The notes: generated by a model from the sequence alone, not told the origin. DNA of 64,000 nt from Bog-793 sp963803025 (GCA_963803025.1 CAWDKZ010000018.1:56615-120614), one strand, 5' to 3'. Counted from the first letter of the stretch, positions 25,016 through 35,010 are shown. Translations and numbers: made by a program.

Positions 25016-25768
25016 ATGCTCAGTGTCCTTCGCTACCACGAGATATCGGAGTCCAGCCATCGCATCATGAACCCGCTCTCCCTCGACGAGCTGCTCCTGC
25101 TCGGCGACATCTGCCGCGTCGGGCCGGGGACCCGGCTGCTCGACCTCACCTGCGGCAAGGGGGAACTGCTGTGTCAGTTCGCCAGGCGACTCGGAGCGAA
25201 CGGCGTCGGTGTCGATGTACACGCTCCATTTCTCGTCGCCGCACGAGAGCGCGCGGTCGAATTCGGCGTCGCTGACTCCGTCGAATTCGTCGAAGGTGAC
25301 GCGGGTCACCCGACCGGAGTGAGCGGCCGTTTCGACGTAGTGAGCTGCATCGGCGCGACCTGGGTTGGTGGGGGGCTCTCCGGCACGCTCGACCTCATGA
25401 GCCAGTGGTTGGCACCGCACGGCTGGCTGCTCGTGGGCGAGGCATTTTGGGCCGCACAACCCCCTGACGTCATCAGGAGAAAGCACGAGAACGGTCAGAC
25501 GTTCGCGGACCTTGCGGGCACGTTGGACTGCTTCGAGACAGCTCACACGGACCTTGCCGAGATGGTCCTCGCCACGCCCGGGGATTGGGATCGGTACGAG
25601 GCGAGCCAATGGCTCAACGTGGCCGAGTGGCTGAGCACCAACCCTCACGCTCCCGAGGCATCAGAGGTTCGCGCGCAGCGCGACGCGTCCCGCCGGGACT
25701 ATCTCACCGAGGAACGGATATGTCTCGGCTGGGGGGTCTTCGTGCTGCGCGCAGGCAAGTCCGTTTAG
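25016..25768 (+). CDS. SAM-dependent methyltransferase
   Basis: The 250-residue class I methyltransferase has an AGAAGGAG ribosome-binding site before ATG 25016. Motif I is LLDLTCGKGELLCQFARRLG and the acidic end of the second strand is GVGVDVHAP; FDVVSCIGATW is motif IV and LAPHGWLLVGEAFW motif VI. The aromatic C-terminus is of the small-molecule type. The substrate is unknown and there is no linked biosynthetic gene. Confidence 0.83.
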   Translation: MLSVLRYHEISESSHRIMNPLSLDELLLLGDICRVGPGTRLLDLTCGKGELLCQFARRLGANGVGVDVHAPFLVAARERAVEFGVADSVEFVEGDAGHPTGVSGRFDVVSCIGATWVGGGLSGTLDLMSQWLAPHGWLLVGEAFWAAQPPDVIRRKHENGQTFADLAGTLDCFETAHTDLAEMVLATPGDWDRYEASQWLNVAEWLSTNPHAPEASEVRAQRDASRRDYLTEERICLGWGVFVLRAGKSV

Positions 25769-25810
25769 CGACGACGACAAGCTGCTCACAATGACAGCGC
25801 CGCGGGCTCA

Positions 25811-27041
25811 GGGTGGATTCAAAGGGTCCGCGCAATTTCTCAGTGAGCCAACCATCGTTGGATGAGCTCACTGGGAGGGCGTAGATGCCGCGACAACGGT
25901 CACCAAAAATGGAGCAGGAAGTTCGGCGTCTCCGAGCGAGGGGGCATTCGTTTCGGGAAATTGGCCGCATACTCGAGTGCTCGGACTCTCACGCGCACAG
26001 AGTCTGCATGCTGCGGGACCAGCTTCCGCCGGATACTCATGGTTGGACGCCGGCACCGGGTCGTTTGTCGATGAGAGAGCGAGAGGAGATCCGAGCAGGG
26101 ATCGAGCGCAAGGAGACGTTCACGTCGATCGCCCGTGCACTCGGGCGGTCGGTGTCCTCTCTGTCACGAGAGGTTTCGTCGAACGGGGGGCGGACGCGCT
26201 ATGAGGCCTGGCGTGCGCACGAGCGCGCCTATGAGCAGTCCCGTCGCCCAAAACCCACCAGGCTGAGCCACAAACCCCTGGCGGCCAAGGTGATCGAAGG
26301 CCTCAAGCAGTGGTGGTCTCCCGAAGAGATCGCGAGATGCTTGCGCAGAGAGTTCCCGAACGATCCGATGATGCGAGTGAGCCACGAGACGATCTACAAG
26401 ACGCTCTATGTCCAAGGTCGCGGTGAACTGCGCCGTGAGCTCCACCGTTGCTTGAGATCAGGACGAGCCCAGCGTCGGCCACGTGGTCGCATGCAGCGTC
26501 AAGGGCCGATCTCGAACATGGTGATGATCTCCGAGCGCCCGGCCGAGGTGGAAGATCGTGCTGTCCCTGGCCACTGGGAGGGCGACCTCATCATCGGCAA
26601 GAACGGCCGCTCGGCGGTCGGGACCCTCGTCGAGCGCTCGACACGCTTCGTGCTCTTGTTGCATCTTCCCGACGGCCGGGAGGTGGACAAAGTCGACGCC
26701 GCCATGCGCAAGGCGATCACCGGTCTTCCCGACGTGCTGCGTCGCTCGATCACGTGGGATCAAGGAACGGAGATGGCGAGACACCAATCCTTCACCGTTG
26801 ACACCGGCATCCAGATCTACTTCTGTGACCCGCATAGCCCTTGGCAACGAGGATCGAACGAGAACACCAACGGATTGCTCCGTCAATACATGCCGAAAGG
26901 AACCGACCTCTCGGTGCACAGTGCCGCAGACCTCGAGCGTTTCGCCGCCAGTCTCAACAACCGCCCGCGCAAGACACTCGGATATATGAAACCATCAGAG
27001 AAGCTCACCGAGTTTCTTGCACTGACCGGTAGAATCCGCCC
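25811..27041. mobile_element. IS30-family element (1231 bp)
   Basis: The ends are set by inverted repeats starting GGGTGGATTC (25811-25820) and, on the other strand, GGGCGGATTC (27032-27041), with scattered matches further in. No clear short target duplication is seen, which suggests that a flank was later rearranged. One transposase gene fills it. Only one copy is in the window. Confidence 0.75.
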
Positions 27042-27480
27042 AGGGCTGACCGCCCAGCTACTAGACGAAGCGGCGGATGAACTCAAGCACCCTGTCAGCG
27101 ACCTCTCGCCAGCCGCTGTCGAACGTGAGCGAGTGGCCGCGGCCCGGGATCTCGAGGATCTCGGTGACGCCGTTGTTGCGCTTCTGGCGCTTGTAGGACG
27201 CGTCGGCGATCGACCGTGGAAGGAAGTGATCCTTCTCACCCGAGACGATCAACAGCGGCCCCCTCCCGGGATTCGTCGTGTCGACCTTCACCTCGGTCCA
27301 AGGGTTGAGGTTGGCCAGAGCAGCCTGGAAGAGCGCCCTGCCGCCCGCGGGAACGGCGTAGGCCTCGTACAGCTCCTTGGCCTCCCGCTCACTCGTCGCG
27401 TTGGCCACCGCGTAGCGGAATTGCCGGTAGGTGAGCTGCACCGCGCGCTGGCGATTGGCCGGGTTGCGGAGCGTTGGTAG
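25885..27480 (+). CDS. IS30-family transposase; frame runs past the element
   Basis: ATG 25885 follows GGAGGG by a few bases. The N-terminus has helix-turn-helix segments (SFREIGRILECSDSHAHRV; TSIARALGRSVSSLSREVSS). The DDE core has D in GHWEGDLIIGKNGRS, D in SITWDQGTEMARH and E in NENTNGLLRQYMP. The natural C-terminus NNRPRKTLGYMKPSEKL is reached near 27000, but no in-frame stop follows within the element. A TAG in a neighbouring frame lies at 27030-27032, so a small indel is likely. The frame continues to 27480, antisense to the next hydrolase gene, and that extra part is not real protein. Confidence 0.85.
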   Translation: MPRQRSPKMEQEVRRLRARGHSFREIGRILECSDSHAHRVCMLRDQLPPDTHGWTPAPGRLSMREREEIRAGIERKETFTSIARALGRSVSSLSREVSSNGGRTRYEAWRAHERAYEQSRRPKPTRLSHKPLAAKVIEGLKQWWSPEEIARCLRREFPNDPMMRVSHETIYKTLYVQGRGELRRELHRCLRSGRAQRRPRGRMQRQGPISNMVMISERPAEVEDRAVPGHWEGDLIIGKNGRSAVGTLVERSTRFVLLLHLPDGREVDKVDAAMRKAITGLPDVLRRSITWDQGTEMARHQSFTVDTGIQIYFCDPHSPWQRGSNENTNGLLRQYMPKGTDLSVHSAADLERFAASLNNRPRKTLGYMKPSEKLTEFLALTGRIRPGLTAQLLDEAADELKHPVSDLSPAAVERERVAAARDLEDLGDAVVALLALVGRVGDRPWKEVILLTRDDQQRPPPGIRRVDLHLGPRVEVGQSSLEERPAARGNGVGLVQLLGLPLTRRVGHRVAELPVGELHRALAIGRVAERW

Positions 27481-27924
27481 CGCGGAACGCACCAGCGATA
27501 TCGGCATCGGCAGCACGCCACGGAAAGGAGCGGGACTGATCGCGACCGACACCGCGGCCATCCCTTGGCCGGCGAGGATCTGCGTCAAGAGCCCCCCGAA
27601 TGAGTGCCCTACGAGAGCCGGCCCTCTCTCCAGACGTCCGATGACCCCCCCGAGATGGTGGACGATTTGCGCGACGCTCTTGCGCGCGAAGACCTCTGGA
27701 TGTCCGTTGGCTTCCGCCACTGTCACCGGATCATCCGGCCAACCCGGTGCTAGCGCGACATAGCCGGCTTCTTCAAGAGCTGCGCGCCATCGGTCCCAGC
27801 AGCTCGGCAGCGCCCAGAGCCCGTGGATGAGAACCACCGGCACACGGGACGACGCGTTCGCCCGCTCGACCTGCTCGACTTCGTGCTCGCTCATCTTGGT
27901 TTCGTCCGTCGGAGCGACCTGCAT
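27061..27924 (-). CDS. Alpha/beta-hydrolase (lysophospholipase/lipase-like)
   Basis: ATG 27924 follows AAGGAG by 6 bases. The 287 residues open with VPVVLIHGLWALPSCWDRW; the nucleophile is in ALVGHSFGGLLTQ, the acid in LLIVSGEKDHFLP and the histidine in IPGRGHSLTFD, so the triad is complete. No signal peptide. Its stop lies only 20 bases from the IS30 element and the transposase frame overlaps it antisense. It may be cotranscribed with the aminotransferase, whose stop is 60 bases upstream. Confidence 0.85.
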   Translation of the reverse strand: MQVAPTDETKMSEHEVEQVERANASSRVPVVLIHGLWALPSCWDRWRAALEEAGYVALAPGWPDDPVTVAEANGHPEVFARKSVAQIVHHLGGVIGRLERGPALVGHSFGGLLTQILAGQGMAAVSVAISPAPFRGVLPMPISLVRSALPTLRNPANRQRAVQLTYRQFRYAVANATSEREAKELYEAYAVPAGGRALFQAALANLNPWTEVKVDTTNPGRGPLLIVSGEKDHFLPRSIADASYKRQKRNNGVTEILEIPGRGHSLTFDSGWREVADRVLEFIRRFV

Positions 27925-27983
27925 CCCGCTCTCCTTGGTGTCGATTCCCAGTTCGCAGACTTGTCGGCACTCGACGACTTGTC

Positions 27984-29336
27984 CTATTGGCCCTCGTAGT
28001 GGGCGTCGACCGTTTGCAACGCTTCGTCGAGGATCGCGAGGCCCTCGTTCGCCTCGGCCGCGTTGACCGTGCAGGGCGGCGCGACGTGCAGCCGGTTGTA
28101 GTTCGTGAACGGCAGGAGTCCAGCTTCGAGGCATGCCGCGACGAGCTCGCTTATCGCCGGTGACGTCCCGCCGTAGGGGGCCACAGGTTCTCTCGTCGCG
28201 CGGTCCTTCACGAGCTCGAGCGCCCAGAAGACGCCGAGGCCGCGCACCTCGCCGATCGACGGGTGGCGTTCCGCGAGTTTGCGAAGACCCGGTCCGAGCA
28301 CCTCCTCGCCGATGCGCGCCGCGTTCTCGACGATGCGCTCCTCGCGCATCGCGTTCATCGACGCGACGGCAGCGGCACACGCCAGCGGGTGTCCTGAGTA
28401 CGTGAGCCCTCCCGGATAGGGGCGCTCCGCGAATGTTGCCGCGATCCGATCCGAGATCATCACGCCACCGAGGGGGACGTAACCGGAGTTCACCCCCTTG
28501 GCGAACGTGATCAGGTCCGGTCTCACCGCCCAGTGGTCGATCGCGAGCCACCGACCTGTCCGCCCGAACCCGCACATGACCTCGTCGGCCACGAACACGA
28601 TCCGATAGCGGTCGCAGAGCTCCCGCACGCCGGCGAGGTACCCGGGAGGAGGCACCATGATCCCGGCGGTGCCAGGGACCGTCTCGAGGACGATCGCCGC
28701 GACGTTCGACGGCCCCTCGAATTGGACCACCTGCTCGAGATGTTCGAGGGCGCGGACGCACTCCTCCTCTTCCGTCGCCGAGTGGAACGGCGACCGGTAC
28801 AGGAACGGGCCGAAGAAGTGCACGACACCGGCGCTCCCGTAGTCGTTCTCCCAGCGGCGCGGGTCACCGGTCAGGTTGATGGCGGTGGTCGTCGCCCCGT
28901 GATACGAGCGGTAGCTCGCGAGGACCTTGATGCGCCCCGTGTGGAGGCGCGCGAGGCGCGTCGCGTGCTCGATCGCCTCGGCGCCGCCGTTCGTGAAGAA
29001 CACCTTGTTGAGATCGCCAGGCGCGATCGCGGCGACGAGGCGCGCCGCCTCGCCCCGGACGTCGTTCGCGAACTGCGGTCCCACCGTGCACAGTCGGGCG
29101 GCTTGGGCCTGGATCGCGCTCACGACCTTCGGGTGCTGGTGGCCGATGTTCGTGTAGACGAGTTGCGACGAGAAATCGAGATAGCGCCTGCCTTCGTAGT
29201 CCCAGACGTAGGAACCGGCCGCGCCGGCGATCGGCAATGGCGTCACGAGATCCTGCGCCGACCAGGAGTGGAAGACGTGCGCGCGGTCGTCCGCGCGCAC
29301 ACGGGCGCCCGCTGCCGGATTCTTCATCTGGGCCAT
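27984..29336 (-). CDS. Class III (omega-amino acid) aminotransferase
   Basis: This PLP enzyme of 450 residues is of the taurine/beta-alanine/GABA-type, moving an amino group from an omega-amino compound to a keto acid. FFTNGGAEAIEHATRLAR binds the cofactor phosphate, FVADEVMCGFGRTGRW contains the PLP-nitrogen Asp, and the Schiff-base Lys is in LITFAKGVNSGYVPLGG. ATG 29336 is chosen at MAQMKNPAAG, with GGAAGG upstream; the longer frame is Arg-rich. The substrate is not determined. Confidence 0.88.
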   Translation of the reverse strand: MAQMKNPAAGARVRADDRAHVFHSWSAQDLVTPLPIAGAAGSYVWDYEGRRYLDFSSQLVYTNIGHQHPKVVSAIQAQAARLCTVGPQFANDVRGEAARLVAAIAPGDLNKVFFTNGGAEAIEHATRLARLHTGRIKVLASYRSYHGATTTAINLTGDPRRWENDYGSAGVVHFFGPFLYRSPFHSATEEEECVRALEHLEQVVQFEGPSNVAAIVLETVPGTAGIMVPPPGYLAGVRELCDRYRIVFVADEVMCGFGRTGRWLAIDHWAVRPDLITFAKGVNSGYVPLGGVMISDRIAATFAERPYPGGLTYSGHPLACAAAVASMNAMREERIVENAARIGEEVLGPGLRKLAERHPSIGEVRGLGVFWALELVKDRATREPVAPYGGTSPAISELVAACLEAGLLPFTNYNRLHVAPPCTVNAAEANEGLAILDEALQTVDAHYEGQ

Positions 29337-29495
29337 GACGGGCGTCCTTCCGGGTAACTCATCGGCTTGACGATGAGCGCTGATCGTGACGTGACGAATC
29401 GTGACCTGACGAATCGACCGGTCGAGCCCGCCAGCCGACAAGGTCGATCGCCAACGGGGAACCGCGGGTGTCTCGCGGCCCAGGGCAGACGCGCC

Positions 29496-30254
29496 CTACT
29501 GGGTCTGTCCGTTTCGGGGAACGTCCTCGAGGTGGCTCTCACAGAGCGCGGCGATCGAACCCGCCGCCTCCTCGACCGACGCCACGGCGTCGTTCACGCT
29601 CGCGAGCAGCTGCACCATGTGTTCGCGCATCTGCGCGACGCGCGTCCGCGCCTCGGCGAACTCTCGGCTCGCGGACTCCCAGAACGCCTGAGCCTCCTCG
29701 CGGGTCGTCTCCCGCAACGCGGCGGCCTCGCTCCCCGCTTCCTGCAAGCGCACCGTCAGCGCCCGGGCTGTCTCCCTGCGAAGTTGCGCGACCTCGTCGG
29801 TGGCCTTCAGGCGCATCGCCATGATCTCTTCTTCGGCAGCCTGCAACTTCATCGAGACGAGCCGCACCGCGTTCGCACGGATCTCCGCCGCGGCGTCATT
29901 GGCCTCGGCGATCATCCGGTCGCGCGTCGGCTTTGCTTCAAAGAGCGCCGACTGCCGACGGAGCGCCGCGGCGTCCGCCTTCAGCGAGGCGTCATCGGCC
30001 ACCGGCACGGTCGTCGTCCCCGCTGCAAGCGGCTGGAAGGCAACCATCGCTTCCCGACCGGGTCGCATCTCGGAGCGCGGCACGCTCTCGACGCTGTGCT
30101 CGACCGGCGTTTTCCCCTCCCCCCCCAGGGCCTCAAGCTCCTCAATGGAGACGCCGTACGACCGCAGCTTCTCGATGAGGGAATTCTCTTGTTCGCTCAC
30201 GGCCGAGAGCTTAAATCTCCTCGCTTCTTCATACAACACGACCCGCCTGTTCAC
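29496..30254 (-). CDS. Coiled-coil protein, DivIVA-like in appearance
   Basis: The 252 residues from GTG 30254 (or GTG 30200, VSEQENSLIEKL) have a short N-terminal segment with SLIEKLRSYGVSIEELEALG. A long Ala/Glu/Arg heptad region follows (about 90-235; DRMIAEANDAAAEIRANAVR, AEEEIMAMRLKATDEVAQL). No enzyme domain and no membrane segment. Long coiled coils of this composition occur in DivIVA/Wag31-type and septum-related proteins, but the typical DivIVA N-terminal motif is missing, so the role is left open. Confidence 0.7.
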   Translation of the reverse strand: MNRRVVLYEEARRFKLSAVSEQENSLIEKLRSYGVSIEELEALGGEGKTPVEHSVESVPRSEMRPGREAMVAFQPLAAGTTTVPVADDASLKADAAALRRQSALFEAKPTRDRMIAEANDAAAEIRANAVRLVSMKLQAAEEEIMAMRLKATDEVAQLRRETARALTVRLQEAGSEAAALRETTREEAQAFWESASREFAEARTRVAQMREHMVQLLASVNDAVASVEEAAGSIAALCESHLEDVPRNGQTQ

Positions 30255-30497
30255 TGGGACTTCTCACCCTCAGTGGCTGCATATTCGCTTACTGTGGCGA
30301 TGATTCATTCATGTCATAGAGAGTGATCTTTCGTGCAGGTTTGAACGCGTGATTTCCAGACCATTCGGTCAATGCCACGGTCCACGTGCGCTCCTCGCCG
30401 CTCATCGCAGCCGATGCCGCCGTGAGGTCAGATGGCCGCGCCGGCTCAGCCGCGCCCCTCGGCGCCCGTCCCCGCCCGTGGTGCCCCAGCCCTGCGA

Positions 30498-30845
30498 TCA
30501 GGTCTCGCCCTCGGCGAACTCACGGAACGCGTCGAGCGCTCGGGGTCCCCAGACCGTCCCCGGACCGCCGTTCATGAGGATCACCACACCCATCGCCTCG
30601 GCGACCTCGGCCTCTGTCGCACCGGCGCGAGCGGCGCCCCGGGCATGGGAGGCGATGCAGGCGTCGCATTCACGGGTGGCCCCGATCGCCAGCGCGATGA
30701 GCTCCTTGCACTTCGTGCTGAGAGCCCCGTCCGCCATCGCGGCACGGTCGAGCGCAGCGAACGTCGTATAGACGTCCGGAACCAGCCGGCGTAACGCCCG
30801 CGCGGGTTCGCGCAGCTCGTCGAGGATCTCGTGGGCGTGCGTCAT
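30498..30845 (-). CDS. AhpD-like carboxymuconolactone decarboxylase family protein
   Basis: The 115 residues start at ATG 30845, with GGGAGG just upstream. The domain is the all-helical AhpD/CMD fold: LSTKCKELIALAIGATREC followed by C60-D-A-C63 IASH, a CxxC pair with a nearby His as in thiol peroxidase-type members. It fits a thiol-disulphide or peroxide-reducing role rather than true lactone decarboxylation. It is divergently placed from the exporter at 31099. Confidence 0.87.
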   Translation of the reverse strand: MTHAHEILDELREPARALRRLVPDVYTTFAALDRAAMADGALSTKCKELIALAIGATRECDACIASHARGAARAGATEAEVAEAMGVVILMNGGPGTVWGPRALDAFREFAEGET

Positions 30846-31098
30846 GGTGCCTCCCGGGAAGGTTGCTCGATCACGTCGAGCTCGACCTGCAGGGTAGCTC
30901 TCGGGTCCTGGCACACTCCGGGAGGAGCACGGGTGGCCGACCGGAACCGCCTTCTTGCAGGGTCCCAGCGCGCTGATCTCTCCGAGCACCCCGGTAGCCT
31001 CGAGAAATGTCAGCCTTTGCGCTGCGTCCGGCGCGCCTGCTCCGCCCGCCCGTTCGGTGCTCGATAAGACGATATCCACAGAAAGCAATCGACATCTC

Positions 31099-32652
31099 GT
31101 GACCGAGACGCTCATCGCGACCGAGGAAGTCTTCCACCGGGTCCCCGCGTTCTCCGTGGAGCGCCGCCGTTTCATCATCGGCGCGCTCCTGCTCGGGCTG
31201 CTGCTCGCGGCCCTCGACCAGACGATCGTCTCGACCGCGCTGCCGACGATCGTCGCCGACCTGCGCGGGGAGACCCATCTCTCGTGGGTCGTCACCTCCT
31301 ACCTGCTCGCCTCGACCGCCTCGACACCGCTGTGGGGCAAGCTCGGCGACCAGTACGGCCGCAAGGGGTTCTTCCAGGCCGCGATCGTCATCTTCCTGAT
31401 CGGATCGGCCCTGTCCGGACTCAGCCAGTCCATGTCCGAGCTCATCTTGTTCCGCGCCATCCAGGGACTCGGTGGCGGCGGCTTGTTCGTCGGCACCCAG
31501 GCGATCATCGGCGACGTCGTTCCGCCCCGTGAGCGCGGCCGATACCAGGGGCTGTTCGGCGCCGTCTTCGGCGCGGCGAGCATCATCGGTCCCCTGCTCG
31601 GGGGGGTCTTCGTCGACGACCTCTCGTGGCGCTGGATCTTCTACATCAACCTGCCGATCGGCGCCGTCGCGCTCGGCGTGATCGCCGTGACCGTCCCGGG
31701 AGCGCTCACCCGCGTCCGGCACGTCATCGACTACGCCGGCACGCTGCTGCTCGCGCTCGCGGCAACGAGCTTCGTCCTGCTCGCGAGCCTCGGCGGAACG
31801 ACCTACGCCTGGCGATCGTCACCGATCGTCGTCCTCGGCGTTCTCGGCGTCGTGCTCACCGTCGTCTGGGCGCTCGTCGACCGACGCGCCGCCGAACCGG
31901 TGCTTCCCCTCCACCTCTTCGCCAACCGCACCTTCGCTGTCGTCTCGGGGATGTGTTTCATTGTCGGTTTCGCGATGTTCGGGGCGACGGTCTTCCTGCC
32001 GCTCTTCCTCCAGTACGTGCGGGGCGCGACACCAACGGCATCGGGGCTGTGGCTCTTGCCGCTCATGGGCGGGCTCATCGTCACGTCGATCGGCTCGGGC
32101 CAGATCATCACCCGCACCGGCCACTACCGGAGGTTCCCGATCATCGGATCGGCCCTCACGACGGTCGGGCTCTACCTGTTGTCTCACCTCCACGCCCAGA
32201 CGAGCCCACTTCTCATGTCGTCCTACATGGTCGTGCTCGGCGCCGGTCTCGGCTGTCTCATCCAGGTGCTCGTGCTCGCGGCCCAGAACGCCGTCCCGCA
32301 CAGCGAGCTCGGGGTCGCCACCTCGGGAACGACCTTCTTCCGGACGATCGGGGCGGCGTTCGGCACCGCGATTTTCGGCGCGATCCTCGCCAACATCATC
32401 GGCGGCAACCTGCAGTCGGCCCTCGGCGGCGCATCCCTGCCGGCGGGACTGCACCTCGCCGACCTCACGCCGAAGGTCCTGAAGACGCTGCCGCCCCCGG
32501 TGCACCACGCCTTCGTCGCCGCCTACGCGCACTCGCTTGACGTCGTCTTCCTCGTCGCCGTGCCGGTCGCGGCGGTCGCTTTCGGCCTCAGCTGGCTGCT
32601 GCCGGAGATCGCCCTGCGCCACTCGACGCACGGGGCACCGTCTTCGCATTGA
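31099..32652 (+). CDS. MFS drug exporter, DHA2 (EmrB/QacA) family, 14 TM
   Basis: This proton-driven multidrug exporter is about 517 residues from GTG 31099; the frame is open to 30955, but the extra N-terminus is not membrane-like or conserved. The DHA2 signatures are LAALDQTIVSTALPTIVADL in the first helix and WGKLGDQYGRKGFFQAAIV (motif A); ASIIGPLLGGVFVDDLSWRW is motif C. The hydrophobic pattern fits 14 helices. It lies 27 bases before an MMPL/RND transporter and probably forms an operon with it, as often seen for export systems. Confidence 0.9.
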   Translation: MTETLIATEEVFHRVPAFSVERRRFIIGALLLGLLLAALDQTIVSTALPTIVADLRGETHLSWVVTSYLLASTASTPLWGKLGDQYGRKGFFQAAIVIFLIGSALSGLSQSMSELILFRAIQGLGGGGLFVGTQAIIGDVVPPRERGRYQGLFGAVFGAASIIGPLLGGVFVDDLSWRWIFYINLPIGAVALGVIAVTVPGALTRVRHVIDYAGTLLLALAATSFVLLASLGGTTYAWRSSPIVVLGVLGVVLTVVWALVDRRAAEPVLPLHLFANRTFAVVSGMCFIVGFAMFGATVFLPLFLQYVRGATPTASGLWLLPLMGGLIVTSIGSGQIITRTGHYRRFPIIGSALTTVGLYLLSHLHAQTSPLLMSSYMVVLGAGLGCLIQVLVLAAQNAVPHSELGVATSGTTFFRTIGAAFGTAIFGAILANIIGGNLQSALGGASLPAGLHLADLTPKVLKTLPPPVHHAFVAAYAHSLDVVFLVAVPVAAVAFGLSWLLPEIALRHSTHGAPSSH

Positions 32653-32679
32653 CGCCTGCGGGCTGGCAGGATTCTCCCC

Positions 32680-35010
32680 ATGGATCGTTTCTTTGCGGCC
32701 TTTGGTCGCGCGGTCGAGCGCTTCCGCTGGTTCGTGCTGCTCGGCTGGATCGTCGTCGTCGTCGTCTCGACGATCACGCTGCCGACGCTCGGCAGTGAGA
32801 TCAACAACGACAACAGCCACTTCTTGCCCTCGACCTCGCCGACGATCCAGGCGTTCAACCTCGCGACGCCACTGCTCGGCAACACCAGCGCGAACAGCAT
32901 CGTCGTCGTCGTCGCGGCGCGCGCGCACGCCCCCCTCGGCTCCGCCGACGAAGCAGCACTCACGCGAGAGGTGGCCGCCGCGAAGAGGGTGCCGCTCGTC
33001 CGCCTGGTGCGTTTCGTCGGCATCTCACCAAACCGGCACGCCGCCGAGCTGCTCGTCAGCGCCCACGTCAACGAGAACGACATCGCCGGCGAGAAGACCC
33101 TCATTGGCAACCTGGCGACGAGCTTCACGGCGGTGCACCCACCGGCGGGACTCGAGATGCACGTCGCCGGGGCAGTCGCGACGAACGTCGCCAACCAAGC
33201 GAAGTCGGCGACGACCGGCAACCGCGTCCAGGACTTCTCGGTCCTTTTCATCATCGTGCTGCTGTTCTTCGTCTTCCGCTCGGTCCTCGCGCCCTTGGTC
33301 ACCCTCATCCCTTCGGCACTCGCGCTCGTCGTCGCCAACCGTTTCATCGGCGGACTCGGCGCCCACGGCCTGCAGATCTCCGAGTTCACGGAGCTGTTGC
33401 TCATCGTCCTCATGCTCGGGGCGGGGACGGACTACGGCCTGTTCCTCGTCTTCCGGGTTCGTGAGGAGCTGCGCGCCGGCAGATCGCCGAACGACGCCGT
33501 CGCCTACTCGCTCGCCCGCATCGGCGAGTCGATCACCGCGTCGGGGGGAACGGTGATCTTCGCCCTGTTGAGCCTGTTGCTGGCCACGTTCGGCATCTAC
33601 AAGGACCTCGGCGTTCCGCTCGCCGTCGGAATCGGGGTGATGCTGCTCACAGGCCTCACCCTGCTGCCGGCGCTGCTCGCCATCCTCGGGCGCGCCGTGT
33701 TCTGGCCGTCGCCGATCGCGCCGGGAACCGAGCGCGAAGGCTGGTGGACCGGCATCGCCCGACGGCTGCTACGCCGTCCCGGCGCGACGCTCGGACTCGG
33801 CTTGCTGCTCTTCGCCTGCTTCGCCTCGGCGGCGCTCTCCTACCGTTCCGGCGGCTTCGGCGGCGCCACGAACGCCCCGGCGGGCAGCGACGCCGCCGCC
33901 GGCAACGCCGCGCTCGTAACGAACTTCCCCGAGGCGGCGACGAACCCGACGGACATCATCATGCGGTTCGCCTCACCGGTCTGGCGGGCGGGGATCGCCC
34001 AACAAGTCGCGGTCGGCGAGGCGTCGCTCGAGCAGTCGGGCGCCTTCCGGACGCTCGACGGCCCGCTCAACCCCACCGGATACCCGATCCCGGCCATCGA
34101 CTACACGAAGCTGCACTTGCTCCTCGGCAACCCGGCGCTGCTCCCCTCGACCGAGCCGGCGATGTACAAGAAGCTCGTCCCGCTCGCCGCCTACGAGATC
34201 TACCACGCCACCGAGGCGTTCGTGTCCGCCAACGGCAAGACCGTCATGTACGAGGTGAGCCTGCGGGCCGGCAATCCCGACTCGAACGCCGCGATCAACT
34301 CGGTGCCGCGACTGCGCCGGATCGTGGCCGCGGCGGCCACGGCGGCGTACGCCGATGACAGCGGCATCGCTGGCGACGCGCCCGCCCTCTACGACGTCGC
34401 GAACACCTCGAACCACGACCTGTTCCACATCATCCCGATCGCGATCATCGCCATCGCGATCCTGCTCGCGCTCGTGCTGCGCAGCTTGGTCGCGCCCTTG
34501 TACCTCATCGTCAGCGTCGGACTGTCCTACCTCGCTGCACTCGGCGTCTCGGTGCTCGTCTTCCTCGACATCGGCGGCGAATCTGGGATCACCTTCGTGC
34601 TCCCGTTCCTCATGTTCATCTTCCTTCTCGCTCTCGGTGAGGACTACAACATCCTCGTCATGACCCGCATCCGCGAGGAGGCACGCCGCCGCCCGATCCG
34701 CGAAGCCGTCACCCACGCGGTCGGACGGACCGGGCCGACGATCACCTCGGCGGGGCTCGTCCTCGCCGGGAGCTTCGCCGTGCTCGCCATCGTCGGCCGC
34801 AACGGGCCCGGCGGCGACCAGGTCGAGGCGATCGGCTTCGGGCTGGCGATCGGCATCCTCATGGACACGTTCGTCGTGCGCGTCCTGCTCGTCCCGGCGA
34901 CGGTGGCGCTCCTCGGCCGCTGGAACTGGTGGCCGTCGCGGCTCGGACGCCAGCATGATTCGCACCCCGCGTTCTCCGGCCACGATGTCGCGTCCGTCGG
35001 CCGCACCTGA
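32680..35010 (+). CDS. MMPL/RND-family membrane transporter
   Basis: The 776 residues have two repeats, each with one membrane helix, a large outer loop and a bundle of five helices, as in MmpL transporters of lipids and hydrophobic compounds. The proton-relay Asp-Tyr pairs are in LGAGTDYGLFLVFRVREEL (first half) and ALGEDYNILVMTRIREEAR (second half). The start is ATG 32680. It stands between an MFS exporter and an esterase and is likely part of the same transcription unit. Cargo is unknown; lipid or drug export is the family role. Confidence 0.9.
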   Translation: MDRFFAAFGRAVERFRWFVLLGWIVVVVVSTITLPTLGSEINNDNSHFLPSTSPTIQAFNLATPLLGNTSANSIVVVVAARAHAPLGSADEAALTREVAAAKRVPLVRLVRFVGISPNRHAAELLVSAHVNENDIAGEKTLIGNLATSFTAVHPPAGLEMHVAGAVATNVANQAKSATTGNRVQDFSVLFIIVLLFFVFRSVLAPLVTLIPSALALVVANRFIGGLGAHGLQISEFTELLLIVLMLGAGTDYGLFLVFRVREELRAGRSPNDAVAYSLARIGESITASGGTVIFALLSLLLATFGIYKDLGVPLAVGIGVMLLTGLTLLPALLAILGRAVFWPSPIAPGTEREGWWTGIARRLLRRPGATLGLGLLLFACFASAALSYRSGGFGGATNAPAGSDAAAGNAALVTNFPEAATNPTDIIMRFASPVWRAGIAQQVAVGEASLEQSGAFRTLDGPLNPTGYPIPAIDYTKLHLLLGNPALLPSTEPAMYKKLVPLAAYEIYHATEAFVSANGKTVMYEVSLRAGNPDSNAAINSVPRLRRIVAAAATAAYADDSGIAGDAPALYDVANTSNHDLFHIIPIAIIAIAILLALVLRSLVAPLYLIVSVGLSYLAALGVSVLVFLDIGGESGITFVLPFLMFIFLLALGEDYNILVMTRIREEARRRPIREAVTHAVGRTGPTITSAGLVLAGSFAVLAIVGRNGPGGDQVEAIGFGLAIGILMDTFVVRVLLVPATVALLGRWNWWPSRLGRQHDSHPAFSGHDVASVGRT

